Assembly: GCA_039818165.1 (NCBI GenBank)
Contig: JBCBUL010000001.1
Span: forward strand, 267,243-331,242
DNA length: 64,000 nt
Reading direction: 5' to 3'
Source: UBA5336 sp039818165
Lineage (GTDB): Bacteria > Pseudomonadota > Alphaproteobacteria > Caulobacterales > Hyphomonadaceae
The notes beneath the pieces were generated by a model. The model was not told the DNA's origin, did not search any database, and saw nothing but the letters and a program-made list of their open reading frames with translations. Both the position numbers and the translations under genes were made by a program. Positions within the stretch are counted from its first letter, which is position 1. Every line of letters starts with the position of its first letter. Shown here one piece after another: positions 17,757-26,751 of this stretch.

Positions 17757-20471
17757 ATGCCTGACTCGGCCCCGCCTGCCCCGGATACAATGCCCGTGCT
17801 GAAGCCCGCCAAGGGCCCGACGCCGTTCATGGCGCAGTATCTGTCTATCAAGGCGCGGCACGAAGATGCGCTTCTGTTTTTTCGCATGGGTGATTTTTAC
17901 GAACTGTTTTTCGACGACGCGAAGGTCGCCGCAGAGATCCTGGACATTACCCTTACGGCACGCGGCGAGCATGACGGCGCGCCAATACCCATGGCGGGCG
18001 TGCCCTATCATGCCGCTGACGCGTACCTGGCCAGACTGATCAAAGCGGGCCAGCGCGTCGCTGTGTGTGAACAGACAGAATCGCCAGCAGAGGCGAAGAA
18101 GCGTGGCTCCAAGGCCGTGGTGAACCGCGATATCGTGCGCATCATCACGCCGGGCACGCTCACCGAAGACACCATGCTGCCGGCGCGCAGCGGCCAGGCG
18201 CTGGCGGCGATTGTGCCGCTCGCCGGAGGCAAGGAGATCGGCCTGGCGATGGGCGATGTTTCCACGGGTGCATTCCATGTGCTGACGCCGTCGCGCGAGA
18301 CTCTGCTGGAGCGGCTGGCGGCGTTTTCGCTTGGCGAAGTCCTGTTGCCGGAGAGTGAAGCGGGCGCTGCGCTTTATGGTGATGTGGATGCTGTGCTCGG
18401 CTTGCCGATCACGCTGAGGCCGGCGCGGATAGCGAACGCCAAATCCGGCGAAGCCGCCCTAAAGACGGCGTTTGATGTTTCCGCCATAGATGCTTTGGGT
18501 GACTTTGCACGCGCTGAACTGGCCGCCATTGCTTTGCTGCTCGACTATATCACGCTGACCCAGGCTGGCGGAATTGTGCGCCTGGACCCTCCGGTGCGCG
18601 AGGCTGAACGGACGCTCCTGGCGATTGATCCAGCAACGCGGGCAAGTCTGGAAATTACGCGAACGCTCGCAGGAGAACGCGCCGGCAGCCTCATCGAGAC
18701 CATCGACCGGACAAAGACCGCTGCGGGTGCACGGCTACTCTCCGAGCGGGTTTCCCGGCCACTTGTCGACATCGACGCGATGTCAGCGCGCCATGATGCG
18801 GTGAGTTGGGGGCTTTCCAACACTGATTTGCGCGACCAACTGCGTGCCATATTGAAACAGGCGCCGGACCTTGCCCGGGCGCGCACGCGTCTTGCGCTCG
18901 GCCGGGGCGGGCCGCGCGATCTGGCTGCCATATCGGCTGCTCTCGCCGCTGGTGAAAATGTGGTGGCATGTGTCGCCAGATCCGGCGCCGCACCCCCTGT
19001 GCTGATTGAGTCGGCCCTGTCCGCCCTCACTCTCAGCCAGGCGCCGGATCTCTCCAGCCTCGCGCAGGATCTCAAAGTGGCGCTGGCGCCAGACCCGCCG
19101 TTATTGGCGCGGGACGGTGGCTTTGTGGCACCCTGCTGGAACCCGACCCTGGATGAAACGCGCACTTTGCGAGATGACAGCCGAAAGATCATTGCCGGAT
19201 TGCAGGCGGAATATATTTCGCTCACTGGTGCCCAGGCCCTCAAGATCAAGCATAACAATGTGCTTGGCTATTTCATTGATGTGCCTGTGAAACCGGGCGA
19301 AGCAATGATAGCACCGCCCCTGAGTGAAACGTTCATCCACAGGCAGACCCTGGCGAAGAATGTTCGCTTCTCCACCAATGAACTCTCAGAACTGGCTGGG
19401 CGCATCTCAAGAGCCGAAGAGTCAGCCATCGCGCTTGAGGTTGAGGTGTTTGATGGCTTCGTGGACCGGGTACAGGCCCTTTCCAGCACCCTTGGCGATG
19501 TGGCCTTTGCCCTTGCAGAAATCGATGTCGTCCTTGCACTCGCCGAATGGGCCGACGAGGTGGCGGCGGTTCGGCCCGAACTGACCGATGCTCCGATCTT
19601 TGACGCCGATGGCTTGCGCCATCCTGTTGTGGAGTCCGCCCTGCGCAAGGCCGGGCAGGGGTTTACGCCCAATGGGCTCACCCTGGATGCCAGTACGCTC
19701 TCAGCGCCGCGTCTATTGTTGGTGACCGGACCCAACATGGCTGGGAAATCAACGTATCTGCGCGCAGCCGCGCTCGCGGTTATTCTGGCTCAGGCGGGTG
19801 GATTTGTGCCTGCGCGGAAATTTGTTTTGGGTCCGGTTGACCGCGTGTTTTCCCGCGTCGGTGCGTCCGACGACCTGGCCCGCGGGCGCTCCACCTTCAT
19901 GGTGGAGATGGTCGAAACGGCCACCATCCTGAACCAGGCGACCGGAAAGAGCTTTGTCATTCTCGATGAGGTTGGCCGGGGCACGTCCACGTTCGACGGT
20001 TTGGCGATTGCGTGGGCTGCGGTTGAACACCTCCACGACACCAACCAATGCCGCGCCATGTTTGCGACGCACTATCATGAACTGACCGATCTGGTGGCCC
20101 GGTTGAAAGGTGCGGCGAATGCCTCGCTGCGGGCCAAGGAGTATAAGGACGAGCTTGTGTTTCTTCATGAAGTGCAGCCCGGTCCCGCGGATCGCTCCTA
20201 TGGCGTGCAAGTGGCGCGATTGGCTGGTCTTCCGAAGCGAGCCGTTGCAAGGGCTCGGCAAATTCTAAATCGCCTCGAAAGCGAATCAGGCCGAGCCGAC
20301 CCACTTCCGCTCTTTGTTGCGGCAGAACCCGAGGCTGATGCGTCGCAAACTGCAACCGAAAGTGCAGTTGAGGCGGCCTTGATTGATCTGAACCCGGATG
20401 AATTGACGCCGAAGGCGGCCCTGGAACTCATCTATGAGCTTCGGTCAAAAGCCAGCGAAAACCTCTCCTAA
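17757..20471 (+). CDS. mutS: DNA mismatch repair protein MutS
   Basis: Recognises mismatches and small loops and recruits MutL. The 904-residue protein has the mismatch-binding Phe-Tyr-Glu (FYE, residues 47-49) in domain I, the lever/clamp region (ALKIKHNNVLGYFIDV), the ATPase Walker A GPNMAGKSTY near residue 657 and the conserved DEVGRGTSTFDGLAIAWA. The C-terminal end (LDLNPDELTPKAALELIYELR-like) is the tetramerisation tail. It starts at ATG 17757 after an intergenic region shared with maeB and appears monocistronic. A weak inverted repeat lies 54 bp downstream. Confidence 0.97.
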   Translation: MPDSAPPAPDTMPVLKPAKGPTPFMAQYLSIKARHEDALLFFRMGDFYELFFDDAKVAAEILDITLTARGEHDGAPIPMAGVPYHAADAYLARLIKAGQRVAVCEQTESPAEAKKRGSKAVVNRDIVRIITPGTLTEDTMLPARSGQALAAIVPLAGGKEIGLAMGDVSTGAFHVLTPSRETLLERLAAFSLGEVLLPESEAGAALYGDVDAVLGLPITLRPARIANAKSGEAALKTAFDVSAIDALGDFARAELAAIALLLDYITLTQAGGIVRLDPPVREAERTLLAIDPATRASLEITRTLAGERAGSLIETIDRTKTAAGARLLSERVSRPLVDIDAMSARHDAVSWGLSNTDLRDQLRAILKQAPDLARARTRLALGRGGPRDLAAISAALAAGENVVACVARSGAAPPVLIESALSALTLSQAPDLSSLAQDLKVALAPDPPLLARDGGFVAPCWNPTLDETRTLRDDSRKIIAGLQAEYISLTGAQALKIKHNNVLGYFIDVPVKPGEAMIAPPLSETFIHRQTLAKNVRFSTNELSELAGRISRAEESAIALEVEVFDGFVDRVQALSSTLGDVAFALAEIDVVLALAEWADEVAAVRPELTDAPIFDADGLRHPVVESALRKAGQGFTPNGLTLDASTLSAPRLLLVTGPNMAGKSTYLRAAALAVILAQAGGFVPARKFVLGPVDRVFSRVGASDDLARGRSTFMVEMVETATILNQATGKSFVILDEVGRGTSTFDGLAIAWAAVEHLHDTNQCRAMFATHYHELTDLVARLKGAANASLRAKEYKDELVFLHEVQPGPADRSYGVQVARLAGLPKRAVARARQILNRLESESGRADPLPLFVAAEPEADASQTATESAVEAALIDLNPDELTPKAALELIYELRSKASENLS

Positions 20472-20683
20472 ACCGCGAATTCATTGCAAATTCAGTCATT
20501 TCTCGACCGCTTTCGGCACAAACCAGCGCAATGCAAATTTTTTCATTGTGCGGTTGCCCACTCCCGATTCAGGGTCCAATGTTTGCATCGTCTGCGCAGG
20601 AAGCCGGTTCTGACCGGGCAGACAAAGCGTGTGTGTTTGGTCCGGTTGGGCCGTAGAATGAAAGTATGTTGGGGAACATCACA

Positions 20684-22273
20684 ATGGAAAAAGAACTGGG
20701 CCTGGCAGAGCTGGGCGTGGCGCCCAAAGGCGTAAACGCTCATTGGAATGAGGCTCGCCTCCACGAGGCTGCGATTGCCAACGGTGAAGCGCGCGTGGCC
20801 CAGGGCGGCGCCCTCGTCGTGGAAACGGGTCTGCATACCGGCCGGTCCGCCAAGGACAAATTCACGGTCCGCGACGAGACGACAGAGAACACTGTCTGGT
20901 GGGACAATAATGCCTCCATGACGCCTGCCCATTTCGACGTGCTCTGGGAGGATTTCAAAGCTCATCTGGAAACCAGGGAGATCTACCTGCAGCATCTCTA
21001 TGGCGGTGCAGATCTCGACCATCGCTTGCCCGTGCGCGTGATCAACGAGTTTGCGTGGCATTCCCTGTTTATCCGCCACCTCCTGCGCATTCCCGAGCCC
21101 GCCGAGTATGAAACGTTCGACCCAGAGTTCACTATCATCAACCTGCCGAGTTTCCGGGCAGATCCCGAGCGCCATGGCACGGTGAGCGAGACCGTGATTG
21201 CGGTAAACCTCGCCAAGAAGCTCGTTCTTATCGGCGGCACGTCCTATGCCGGTGAGACCAAGAAGTCCGTCTTCACAATTCTGAACTATCTGCTGCCGGC
21301 CAAGGGCGTGATGCCCATGCACTGTTCGGTGAACACCTCTGAAGATGATGATGCATGCATCTTCTTTGGCCTGTCCGGCACCGGCAAGACAACGCTCAGC
21401 GCCGATTCAAAGCGCATTTTGGTGGGTGATGACGAGCATGGCTGGTCTGAGAACGGTCTCTTCAACTTCGAAGGCGGTTGCTACGCCAAGATGATCCGTC
21501 TGTCGGAAGACGCCGAGCCGGAAATCTATGCGACCACGAAGCAGTGGGGCACGGTGCTGGAAAACGTGGTCATGGACCCGGTGACTCGCACGCTCGACTT
21601 TGATGACGCATCATTGGCGGAAAATTCCCGCGGCGCCTATCCGATTTCGGCCATTCCGAATGCTTCGCCAACCGGGCGCTGCGGCCAGCCGAAGAATCTC
21701 GTCATGCTGACCTGCGACGCCTTCGGTGTCATGCCACCGATCGCCAAGCTGACCCCAGCCCAGGCCATGTACCACTTCCTGTCAGGTTACACCGCGAAAG
21801 TAGCGGGCACGGAAAAGGGCGTCACCGAGCCGACGGCCACCTTCTCCACTTGTTTCGGCGGCCCGTTCATGCCGCGCCATCCCAGCGAGTATGGAAACCT
21901 CCTGCGCGACCTGATCGCAAAGTACGACGTCGATTGCTGGCTGGTCTCCACAGGCTGGACCGGCGGCCCCCATGGCGAGGGGTCGCGGATGCCGATCAAG
22001 GCAACTCGCACGCTGCTGGATGCTGCCATGGACGGTTCGCTGAATGGTGCCGACTTCCGCACTGACGAGACATTTGGGTTCGAGGTGCCGACTGCGGTCG
22101 CTGGGGTTGAGGCCAAAATTCTCGATCCGCGCAGCACCTGGGCCGATCCGAAAGCCTATGATGCACAGGCAGCGAAACTGGCCGAGATGTTCATCAAGAA
22201 CTTCCGAATCTACGAAGCCCATGTGGACGCCGCCGTGCGTGCGGCTGGTCCTCGTGTTGCGGTCGACGCGTAG
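20684..22273 (+). CDS. pckA: Phosphoenolpyruvate carboxykinase (ATP)
   Basis: Converts oxaloacetate and ATP to phosphoenolpyruvate, the entry step of gluconeogenesis. The 529-residue protein has the P-loop GLSGTGKTTLSAD, the substrate loop ETGLHTGRSAKDKF near the N-terminus, and FEGGCYAKMIRLSE and TGWTGGPHGEGSRMPI segments characteristic of the ATP-dependent class. ATG 20684 was chosen because GGGG lies about 9 nt upstream; ATG 20666 in frame would add six residues. A ~210-bp leader separates it from mutS. Confidence 0.96.
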   Translation: MEKELGLAELGVAPKGVNAHWNEARLHEAAIANGEARVAQGGALVVETGLHTGRSAKDKFTVRDETTENTVWWDNNASMTPAHFDVLWEDFKAHLETREIYLQHLYGGADLDHRLPVRVINEFAWHSLFIRHLLRIPEPAEYETFDPEFTIINLPSFRADPERHGTVSETVIAVNLAKKLVLIGGTSYAGETKKSVFTILNYLLPAKGVMPMHCSVNTSEDDDACIFFGLSGTGKTTLSADSKRILVGDDEHGWSENGLFNFEGGCYAKMIRLSEDAEPEIYATTKQWGTVLENVVMDPVTRTLDFDDASLAENSRGAYPISAIPNASPTGRCGQPKNLVMLTCDAFGVMPPIAKLTPAQAMYHFLSGYTAKVAGTEKGVTEPTATFSTCFGGPFMPRHPSEYGNLLRDLIAKYDVDCWLVSTGWTGGPHGEGSRMPIKATRTLLDAAMDGSLNGADFRTDETFGFEVPTAVAGVEAKILDPRSTWADPKAYDAQAAKLAEMFIKNFRIYEAHVDAAVRAAGPRVAVDA

Positions 22274-22346
22274 GGCGTCGGCAGGCGTTACCTTCACCCA
22301 GCGTCCCGTCTAGACAGGCGGGGCGCTCCATCCCAAAGACGCCGCC

Positions 22347-23210
22347 ATGGCGGGCGGCGATCTCATTCCTATTCTTCTGGGCCTGTTTTCGGCGCTCACC
22401 CTGGCCATCGCCAATGTTGCGGTGAAGCGCGGCGAGGACATCTTGCTGGGCCGCGCTGTGATGGGGCTTACGGGCGCCGTCGTGTTGATTCCGTTTGCTT
22501 TCTTCGTGCCATTTCCGAGCACTGAGGTTTGGTGGGCCATGGCGCTCGCGCTGCTGGCCCACTTTTTTTACCAGATTTGCGCGGTGCGGGCGCTGCACCG
22601 GGGCGATCTCTCCCAGGTATTCCCGATCATGCGCGGCGCTTCACCGCTGCTCTCGGCGTTGGGTGCGTGGATTGTTCTGGGGGAGGGGCTGACGCCCGTG
22701 GCCGTTGTGGGGCTTCTCATCGTCACGGGTGCGGTGATCTATTTCGGCATGCCGTCAGGCACGGGCGCGGCGCGCGTAAAGCCCAATCCCGAGGCCTTGT
22801 TATGGGCAGGTGGCACCGCGTTGGGCATAGCGCTCTACACCGTGGCGGATGCCAATGGCGTGCGCGCAGCAGATAACCCGTTCACCTATATCGTCTGGCT
22901 TTTCATCCTGGACCCGATCGCGATCACCACCGTGGCCGCTGTGGATCGTGGGCCTGCGTTGATCACGGCGATGCGCACGCAATGGCGGTTCGGCGCCGTC
23001 GCCGGAACAATGTCGGTCCTGTCGTTTGGCGCTGCCCTCCTTGCGATTGACCAGATGGAAGTGGCCCGTGTCGCAGCTTTGCGTGAGAGCGGGATTGTCT
23101 TTGCGGCCATCCTCGCCTGGCTGTTTCTGAAAGAGGGTTTTGGTCTGCGCCGGACATTGGCCGCTACCGTATTGGCGTTTGGACTGGTGCTCCTGCAACT
23201 GTCGGGTTAA
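22347..23210 (+). CDS. EamA/DMT-family transporter
   Basis: A 287-residue inner-membrane protein with about ten predicted helices in two EamA repeats (roughly residues 5-140 and 150-285). It shows the helix-4 pattern RGASPLLSALGAWIVLGEGL and the second-repeat equivalent ESGIVFAAILAWLFLKEGFG, both hallmarks of the drug/metabolite transporter superfamily. The substrate cannot be read from the sequence. It is followed 34 bp later by a flippase-like gene on the same strand. Confidence 0.85.
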   Translation: MAGGDLIPILLGLFSALTLAIANVAVKRGEDILLGRAVMGLTGAVVLIPFAFFVPFPSTEVWWAMALALLAHFFYQICAVRALHRGDLSQVFPIMRGASPLLSALGAWIVLGEGLTPVAVVGLLIVTGAVIYFGMPSGTGAARVKPNPEALLWAGGTALGIALYTVADANGVRAADNPFTYIVWLFILDPIAITTVAAVDRGPALITAMRTQWRFGAVAGTMSVLSFGAALLAIDQMEVARVAALRESGIVFAAILAWLFLKEGFGLRRTLAATVLAFGLVLLQLSG

Positions 23211-23244
23211 CCGCGCGCGGCAAGATTTCTGCTAGGGGCAACGC

Positions 23245-24696
23245 ATGAGCCTTCTGCGACACCTGACCGGCTACGCCCCAGCGCGGCTCGCCCACGCGAT
23301 CGCGGCTTTTGGCGGCGTTTATGTCTTCACGCGGTTGCTCGGCGCTGAGGAGTATGGTCGCTATGCCTTGCTCGTTTCCATTTTGGCGCTGGTGCACACA
23401 GTCAGTGTCACGTGGGCGGAGGCTGCAGCCTACCGCTTTGCCGGAACGGCCCGCGAGCAAGGCGGTCTGCCATCTCACTACAGCCTTGCCCTTCGATTGA
23501 TCGGTGTATCGAGCCTGGGTGGCTTGATCCTTCTTGCTGTCCTTTGGCTCATCCTGCGGGAGGTGCCTGGTTATGGCCCCGCGATACCCGTCCTCGGCGC
23601 CCTGCTGGTTTCAGGCAGTGTGCTGCAATTGGCGCAGGAAACTCACCGCGCAGAAATGCGCGTAGCGCGCTACAGCCTGAATGAGACCGCCCACATACTG
23701 GGTGGATTTGGGCTCGGCGCGCTTGTGGCCTGGCAGTTGGGGCTGGGCGCCGTCTCGCCGCTAGTCGGGCTTCTGGTGTCGCGCGCCGTCATTGCGTTGC
23801 GCGAGGGGGCCTGGCTGCGCGGCGCTGCCAAGGGCGGGGAGGTTCGTTCGGGCGCCAGCCGAGCCTGGTTCGCCTACGGAGTATCCATCGCCGGTGCTCT
23901 GGTGCTGGATATCGTTCTGTCGGCTTCGGACCGGTTTCTCATCGCTGCATTCCTGGGAGAAGCTTCCGTCGGCGCGTACGCGGCGGGCTATGGCGTGGCA
24001 GACAAGACGGTCTTGATGCTATGCGCCTGGCCAGCCATCGCGGCGTCGCCTCTCCTCATGGCGCGGTTTGAAGCTGACGGACCTGCCGCTGCGGGCAATG
24101 CTGCCAAGGATATGATCGCTACAGTGTTGTTTATCGCCATGCCCGCCGCGACGGGGCTAGCCCTGGTGGCCCAACCGCTCGGGGAAGCGATGATAGGTGA
24201 GGCCGTTCGCAGCCAGGCCATCGGCATTGTTCCCTGGATTGCGTTCGCAGGCTTGTTCAATGGATTGCTCGTCTATATCGCGAGCGAGCCCTATCAGCTG
24301 ACGCGGCGCACTGGGTTACGTGCCGGACTGATGTTGGCGCCAGCGCTGCTCAACATCATTCTGAATCTTTTGCTGCTTCCACGTCTTGGCCTGATGGGAG
24401 CGGTCTACGCCACCGTGATAAGTTACGCGCTCGGTTTCCTGCTGTTGGCGCTCGTTGGGCGCGGTCTGGTCAAGTTGGCGTGGCCCTGGGTGGGGGCGGC
24501 TAAAATCGCCCTGGCCTGTGCAATGATGGCGCCGGTAATCTGGGCAATTCCAAATCTGGGCGGCTGGCCCCAACTCTTGTTGGAGGCCGCAGCGGGCGGC
24601 GGAACATATGCCCTCGTGGCATTCGCGCTTGACGCTGGCGGCGTTCGCGGCTTCGTGAAGGCGCGGATGGCATCCAAATCCGGCCAACATGCGTAA
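23245..24696 (+). CDS. Polysaccharide flippase-like membrane protein (MOP superfamily)
   Basis: A 483-residue protein with about 12-14 hydrophobic helices. Its opening (APARLAHAIAAFGGVYVFTRLLGAEEYGRYALLVS) is typical of Wzx/oligosaccharide flippases. The repeat unit returns at about residue 215 (GALVLDIVLSASDRFLIAAFLGEASVGAYAAGY). It probably moves a lipid-linked sugar across the inner membrane. No glycosyltransferase genes are adjacent, so the pathway is unknown. ispZ follows after 8 bp, and the two may be cotranscribed. Confidence 0.8.
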   Translation: MSLLRHLTGYAPARLAHAIAAFGGVYVFTRLLGAEEYGRYALLVSILALVHTVSVTWAEAAAYRFAGTAREQGGLPSHYSLALRLIGVSSLGGLILLAVLWLILREVPGYGPAIPVLGALLVSGSVLQLAQETHRAEMRVARYSLNETAHILGGFGLGALVAWQLGLGAVSPLVGLLVSRAVIALREGAWLRGAAKGGEVRSGASRAWFAYGVSIAGALVLDIVLSASDRFLIAAFLGEASVGAYAAGYGVADKTVLMLCAWPAIAASPLLMARFEADGPAAAGNAAKDMIATVLFIAMPAATGLALVAQPLGEAMIGEAVRSQAIGIVPWIAFAGLFNGLLVYIASEPYQLTRRTGLRAGLMLAPALLNIILNLLLLPRLGLMGAVYATVISYALGFLLLALVGRGLVKLAWPWVGAAKIALACAMMAPVIWAIPNLGGWPQLLLEAAAGGGTYALVAFALDAGGVRGFVKARMASKSGQHA

Positions 24697-24704
24697 GACA
24701 CCCT

Positions 24705-25445
24705 ATGAGCACTCAAAAGTCAGGCGCGGCGACCGCCGCAGATAAAGCCAATCAGATTTGGGGCGATCTTGTCCCGGTGATGGCCTTTGTGGTGGTCTAT
24801 AATGGCCTGCGCTTCATCCAGCCCGAAGGTGGGTTTCTGACCTATGACGCCCTCTTCTGGGCCACCGGCGCGCTTGTGATACTGACCCTCGGAATTGTCG
24901 CGCGAAAGGCAATCAAAGGCGAGAAAATCCCGCTGTTTCTGATTGTTACTTCACTCATCGTCGGCGTGTTTGGGGTGCTTGGGATTGTTGAAAAAAACCA
25001 GGCCTTCCTGTTTGTGAAGGTCACGCTCCAGAACCTGTTCCTGGCCAGTCTGATCTTTGTGCCGATGCTTTTCGGCCAGAATGTCTGGAAGGCCATGTTC
25101 AAGGAGGTTTTCAAACTGCCCGACCATGCCTGGACGCAGCTTTCAATTCGTTGGGGGCTGTTTTTCGTCTGCATGGCGCTTTGGAACGAGTATCTGTACC
25201 GTACGTTTGCACCCATTGCCGAGCAGAGCCTGCCGATATTCGGGATGCAGATCGCGCCGGATACCCCATACACATTTGCCGGTCTCAGCTTCGGCGAGAA
25301 AGATGCCCAAGGTGTTTGGGCGAACTGGAAGATCGGCAATATGGTCATCACCTTTCTGTTCGGTGCCGCCAATGTGCCCTACACGCTGAAGCACCTTCAG
25401 GAAGAACCTGCCCCTTCGCCTGAAAGTGATGCGATCACCGAATGA
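24705..25445 (+). CDS. Inner membrane septation protein IspZ/YciB
   Basis: A 246-residue membrane protein of the YciB/IspZ (intracellular septation protein A) family, which is linked to envelope integrity and division. The family pattern is visible in LVPVMAFVVVYN near the N-terminus, VTLQNLFLASLIFVPML in the middle and RWGLFFVCMALWNEYLYRTF near the end, with six hydrophobic helices. The protein is longer than the usual ~180-200 residues. Its last 11 bp overlap the converging Nudix gene. Confidence 0.88.
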   Translation: MSTQKSGAATAADKANQIWGDLVPVMAFVVVYNGLRFIQPEGGFLTYDALFWATGALVILTLGIVARKAIKGEKIPLFLIVTSLIVGVFGVLGIVEKNQAFLFVKVTLQNLFLASLIFVPMLFGQNVWKAMFKEVFKLPDHAWTQLSIRWGLFFVCMALWNEYLYRTFAPIAEQSLPIFGMQIAPDTPYTFAGLSFGEKDAQGVWANWKIGNMVITFLFGAANVPYTLKHLQEEPAPSPESDAITE

Positions 25446-25971
25446 GGTCGTCGGCGCCAGGTGGGTTCGCATAGGGCGGAAAACTCGCTGACCCGCGACT
25501 CTCAGCATACTGAGTCAGTGCCCAGACGACCGTTGGGAATGCCAGCTGGGACCACGGGATATCCTTCCAGTCATAGAGGCCGACTTCGAGGCTTTCCGGA
25601 CCCGGCGCGATGTCAGAGACCAGTTTTGCGCGAAACATGATCTGCACCTGACCAATGCGCGCCACAGTGTACATCGCCAGGACACGGTCGATCTCGATCT
25701 GCGCGCAGGCCTCTTCGCGGGCTTCGCGCGCAGCCGCTTCCTCGATTGTTTCACCCTTTTCCATATAGCCCGCCGGCAGGGTCCAGAAGCCTCTCCGAGG
25801 CTCGATCGCGCGCTTGCACAACAGGATTTTGTCGCCTGAGGTGACAACAGATCCGGCAACGATCTTGGGGTTTTCATAATCAATAAAGGAACAGTGACTA
25901 CACACCCGACGTAATCGGTCATCACCCTCGGGCACGTGCTCTTGGAATTTCGGGGTCAAACCTTCTGTCAT
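25435..25971 (-). CDS. Nudix hydrolase with N-terminal zinc ribbon-like CxxC
   Basis: A 178-residue Nudix protein. The Nudix box reads GYMEKGETIEEAAAREAREEACA, matching G-x5-E-x7-R-E-x2-E-E with Cys in place of the usual final Gly; the metal-binding glutamates are kept. A preceding CSHC pair (residues 24-27) in RRVCSHCSFIDYENP resembles the half zinc ribbon of the ADP-ribose/NADH pyrophosphatase subgroup. The substrate is probably a nucleoside diphosphate derivative, but is not determined. It is divergent from the MarR gene across 118 bp that includes a palindromic operator, and may be co-regulated. Confidence 0.85.
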   Translation of the reverse strand: MTEGLTPKFQEHVPEGDDRLRRVCSHCSFIDYENPKIVAGSVVTSGDKILLCKRAIEPRRGFWTLPAGYMEKGETIEEAAAREAREEACAQIEIDRVLAMYTVARIGQVQIMFRAKLVSDIAPGPESLEVGLYDWKDIPWSQLAFPTVVWALTQYAESRGSASFPPYANPPGADDLIR

Positions 25972-26053
25972 CTCATCTTCAATCTATCGCGTTATTGGAG
26001 AAACGGGTTGATCCGCCCACGGTCGGAACCGATGAGGCTATTCAGGGGCAGAT

Positions 26054-26074
26054 TTCAGGGCACGATGCCCTGAA
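26054..26074. promoter_or_regulatory. Palindromic operator upstream of the MarR gene
   Basis: TTCAGGGCA-CGA-TGCCCTGAA is a perfect 9-bp inverted repeat with a 3-bp centre. It ends 15 nt before the ATG of the MarR gene, in the divergent Nudix/MarR region. Size and position are those of a MarR autoregulatory operator. A partial arm copy (TTCAGGGGCA) lies just upstream at 26041-26050. There is no T-run, so it is not a terminator. Confidence 0.6.
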
Positions 26075-26089
26075 GGGGCAAGGGCGAAG

Positions 26090-26695
26090 ATGAGCGAAGC
26101 GGCCAAGGAAAACAATACAGAAGAGAGTTTCGAATTGGGAGCGTCCCTAAGCCACCTGCTGCATCGGGCCCAACAGCTCGCTGCCAATGAATCCGCTGAA
26201 CAACTCCGCGAGGCGGGCGTAACCCTTCGCCAATTCAGTGTGCTGGCCGCCGTGTCCCAGGAAGATGGCCCCAGCCAGTCGCGCCTTGTGGATATGACGG
26301 GCATTGATCGCTCCACCCTGGCTGACATGCTCAATCGCATGGAACGCGCCGATCTGATTTCCCGCGCCGTCTCCAAGGCCGATGCGCGCGCCAAGTCTGT
26401 GGCGTTGACCGAGAAGGGGCGTGATGCCCTCGATACCGCAGCCCCGGCTGTCCGTAGCGCCGATGATGCCCTCATCGCGACGCTGGCGAAAAACCGCCGT
26501 GCCGGTTTCGTCGACCTGTTGACCACACTCATCGACGCGCGAAGCGATGGCGGCTCGGCCCTGAAAGTTCCGGAGCCGGAGGACGAGAGTTCGAAGTCCA
26601 AGGACGAAAAGAAGAAGTCCAAGTCGAAGTCCAAGGCCAAGGGAAAAGGCAAGGACAAGGACAAAAAGAAGTCGAAGAAGAAGGCCAAGGCCTGA
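26090..26695 (+). CDS. MarR family regulator with lysine-rich C-terminal tail
   Basis: A 201-residue protein. Residues 15-160 form a MarR winged helix: LRQFSVLAAVS, recognition region MTGIDRSTLADMLNRMERADLI and wing SKADARAKSVALTEKGRDAL. From about residue 165 it changes to a charged tail (EDESSKSKDEKKKSK...) that ends in an almost pure Lys/Ser/Ala/Gly sequence of about 35 residues, reminiscent of histone H1-like tails. Such a tail could add non-specific DNA affinity; this is inference. A perfect palindrome sits just upstream. The effector is unknown. hrpB follows 56 bp later. Confidence 0.85.
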   Translation: MSEAAKENNTEESFELGASLSHLLHRAQQLAANESAEQLREAGVTLRQFSVLAAVSQEDGPSQSRLVDMTGIDRSTLADMLNRMERADLISRAVSKADARAKSVALTEKGRDALDTAAPAVRSADDALIATLAKNRRAGFVDLLTTLIDARSDGGSALKVPEPEDESSKSKDEKKKSKSKSKAKGKGKDKDKKKSKKKAKA

Positions 26696-26751
26696 CCTTG
26701 CGCTGATCCGGCCCTCAACAGGGCGCCTGTTCTCGGCTAATCGGGCTCTTC

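Noticed and set aside
20526..20551. Inverted repeat GCGCAATG/CATTGTGC after mutS
   Set aside because: One mismatch and a 10-nt loop with the T-run inside the loop; not convincing as a terminator or operator.
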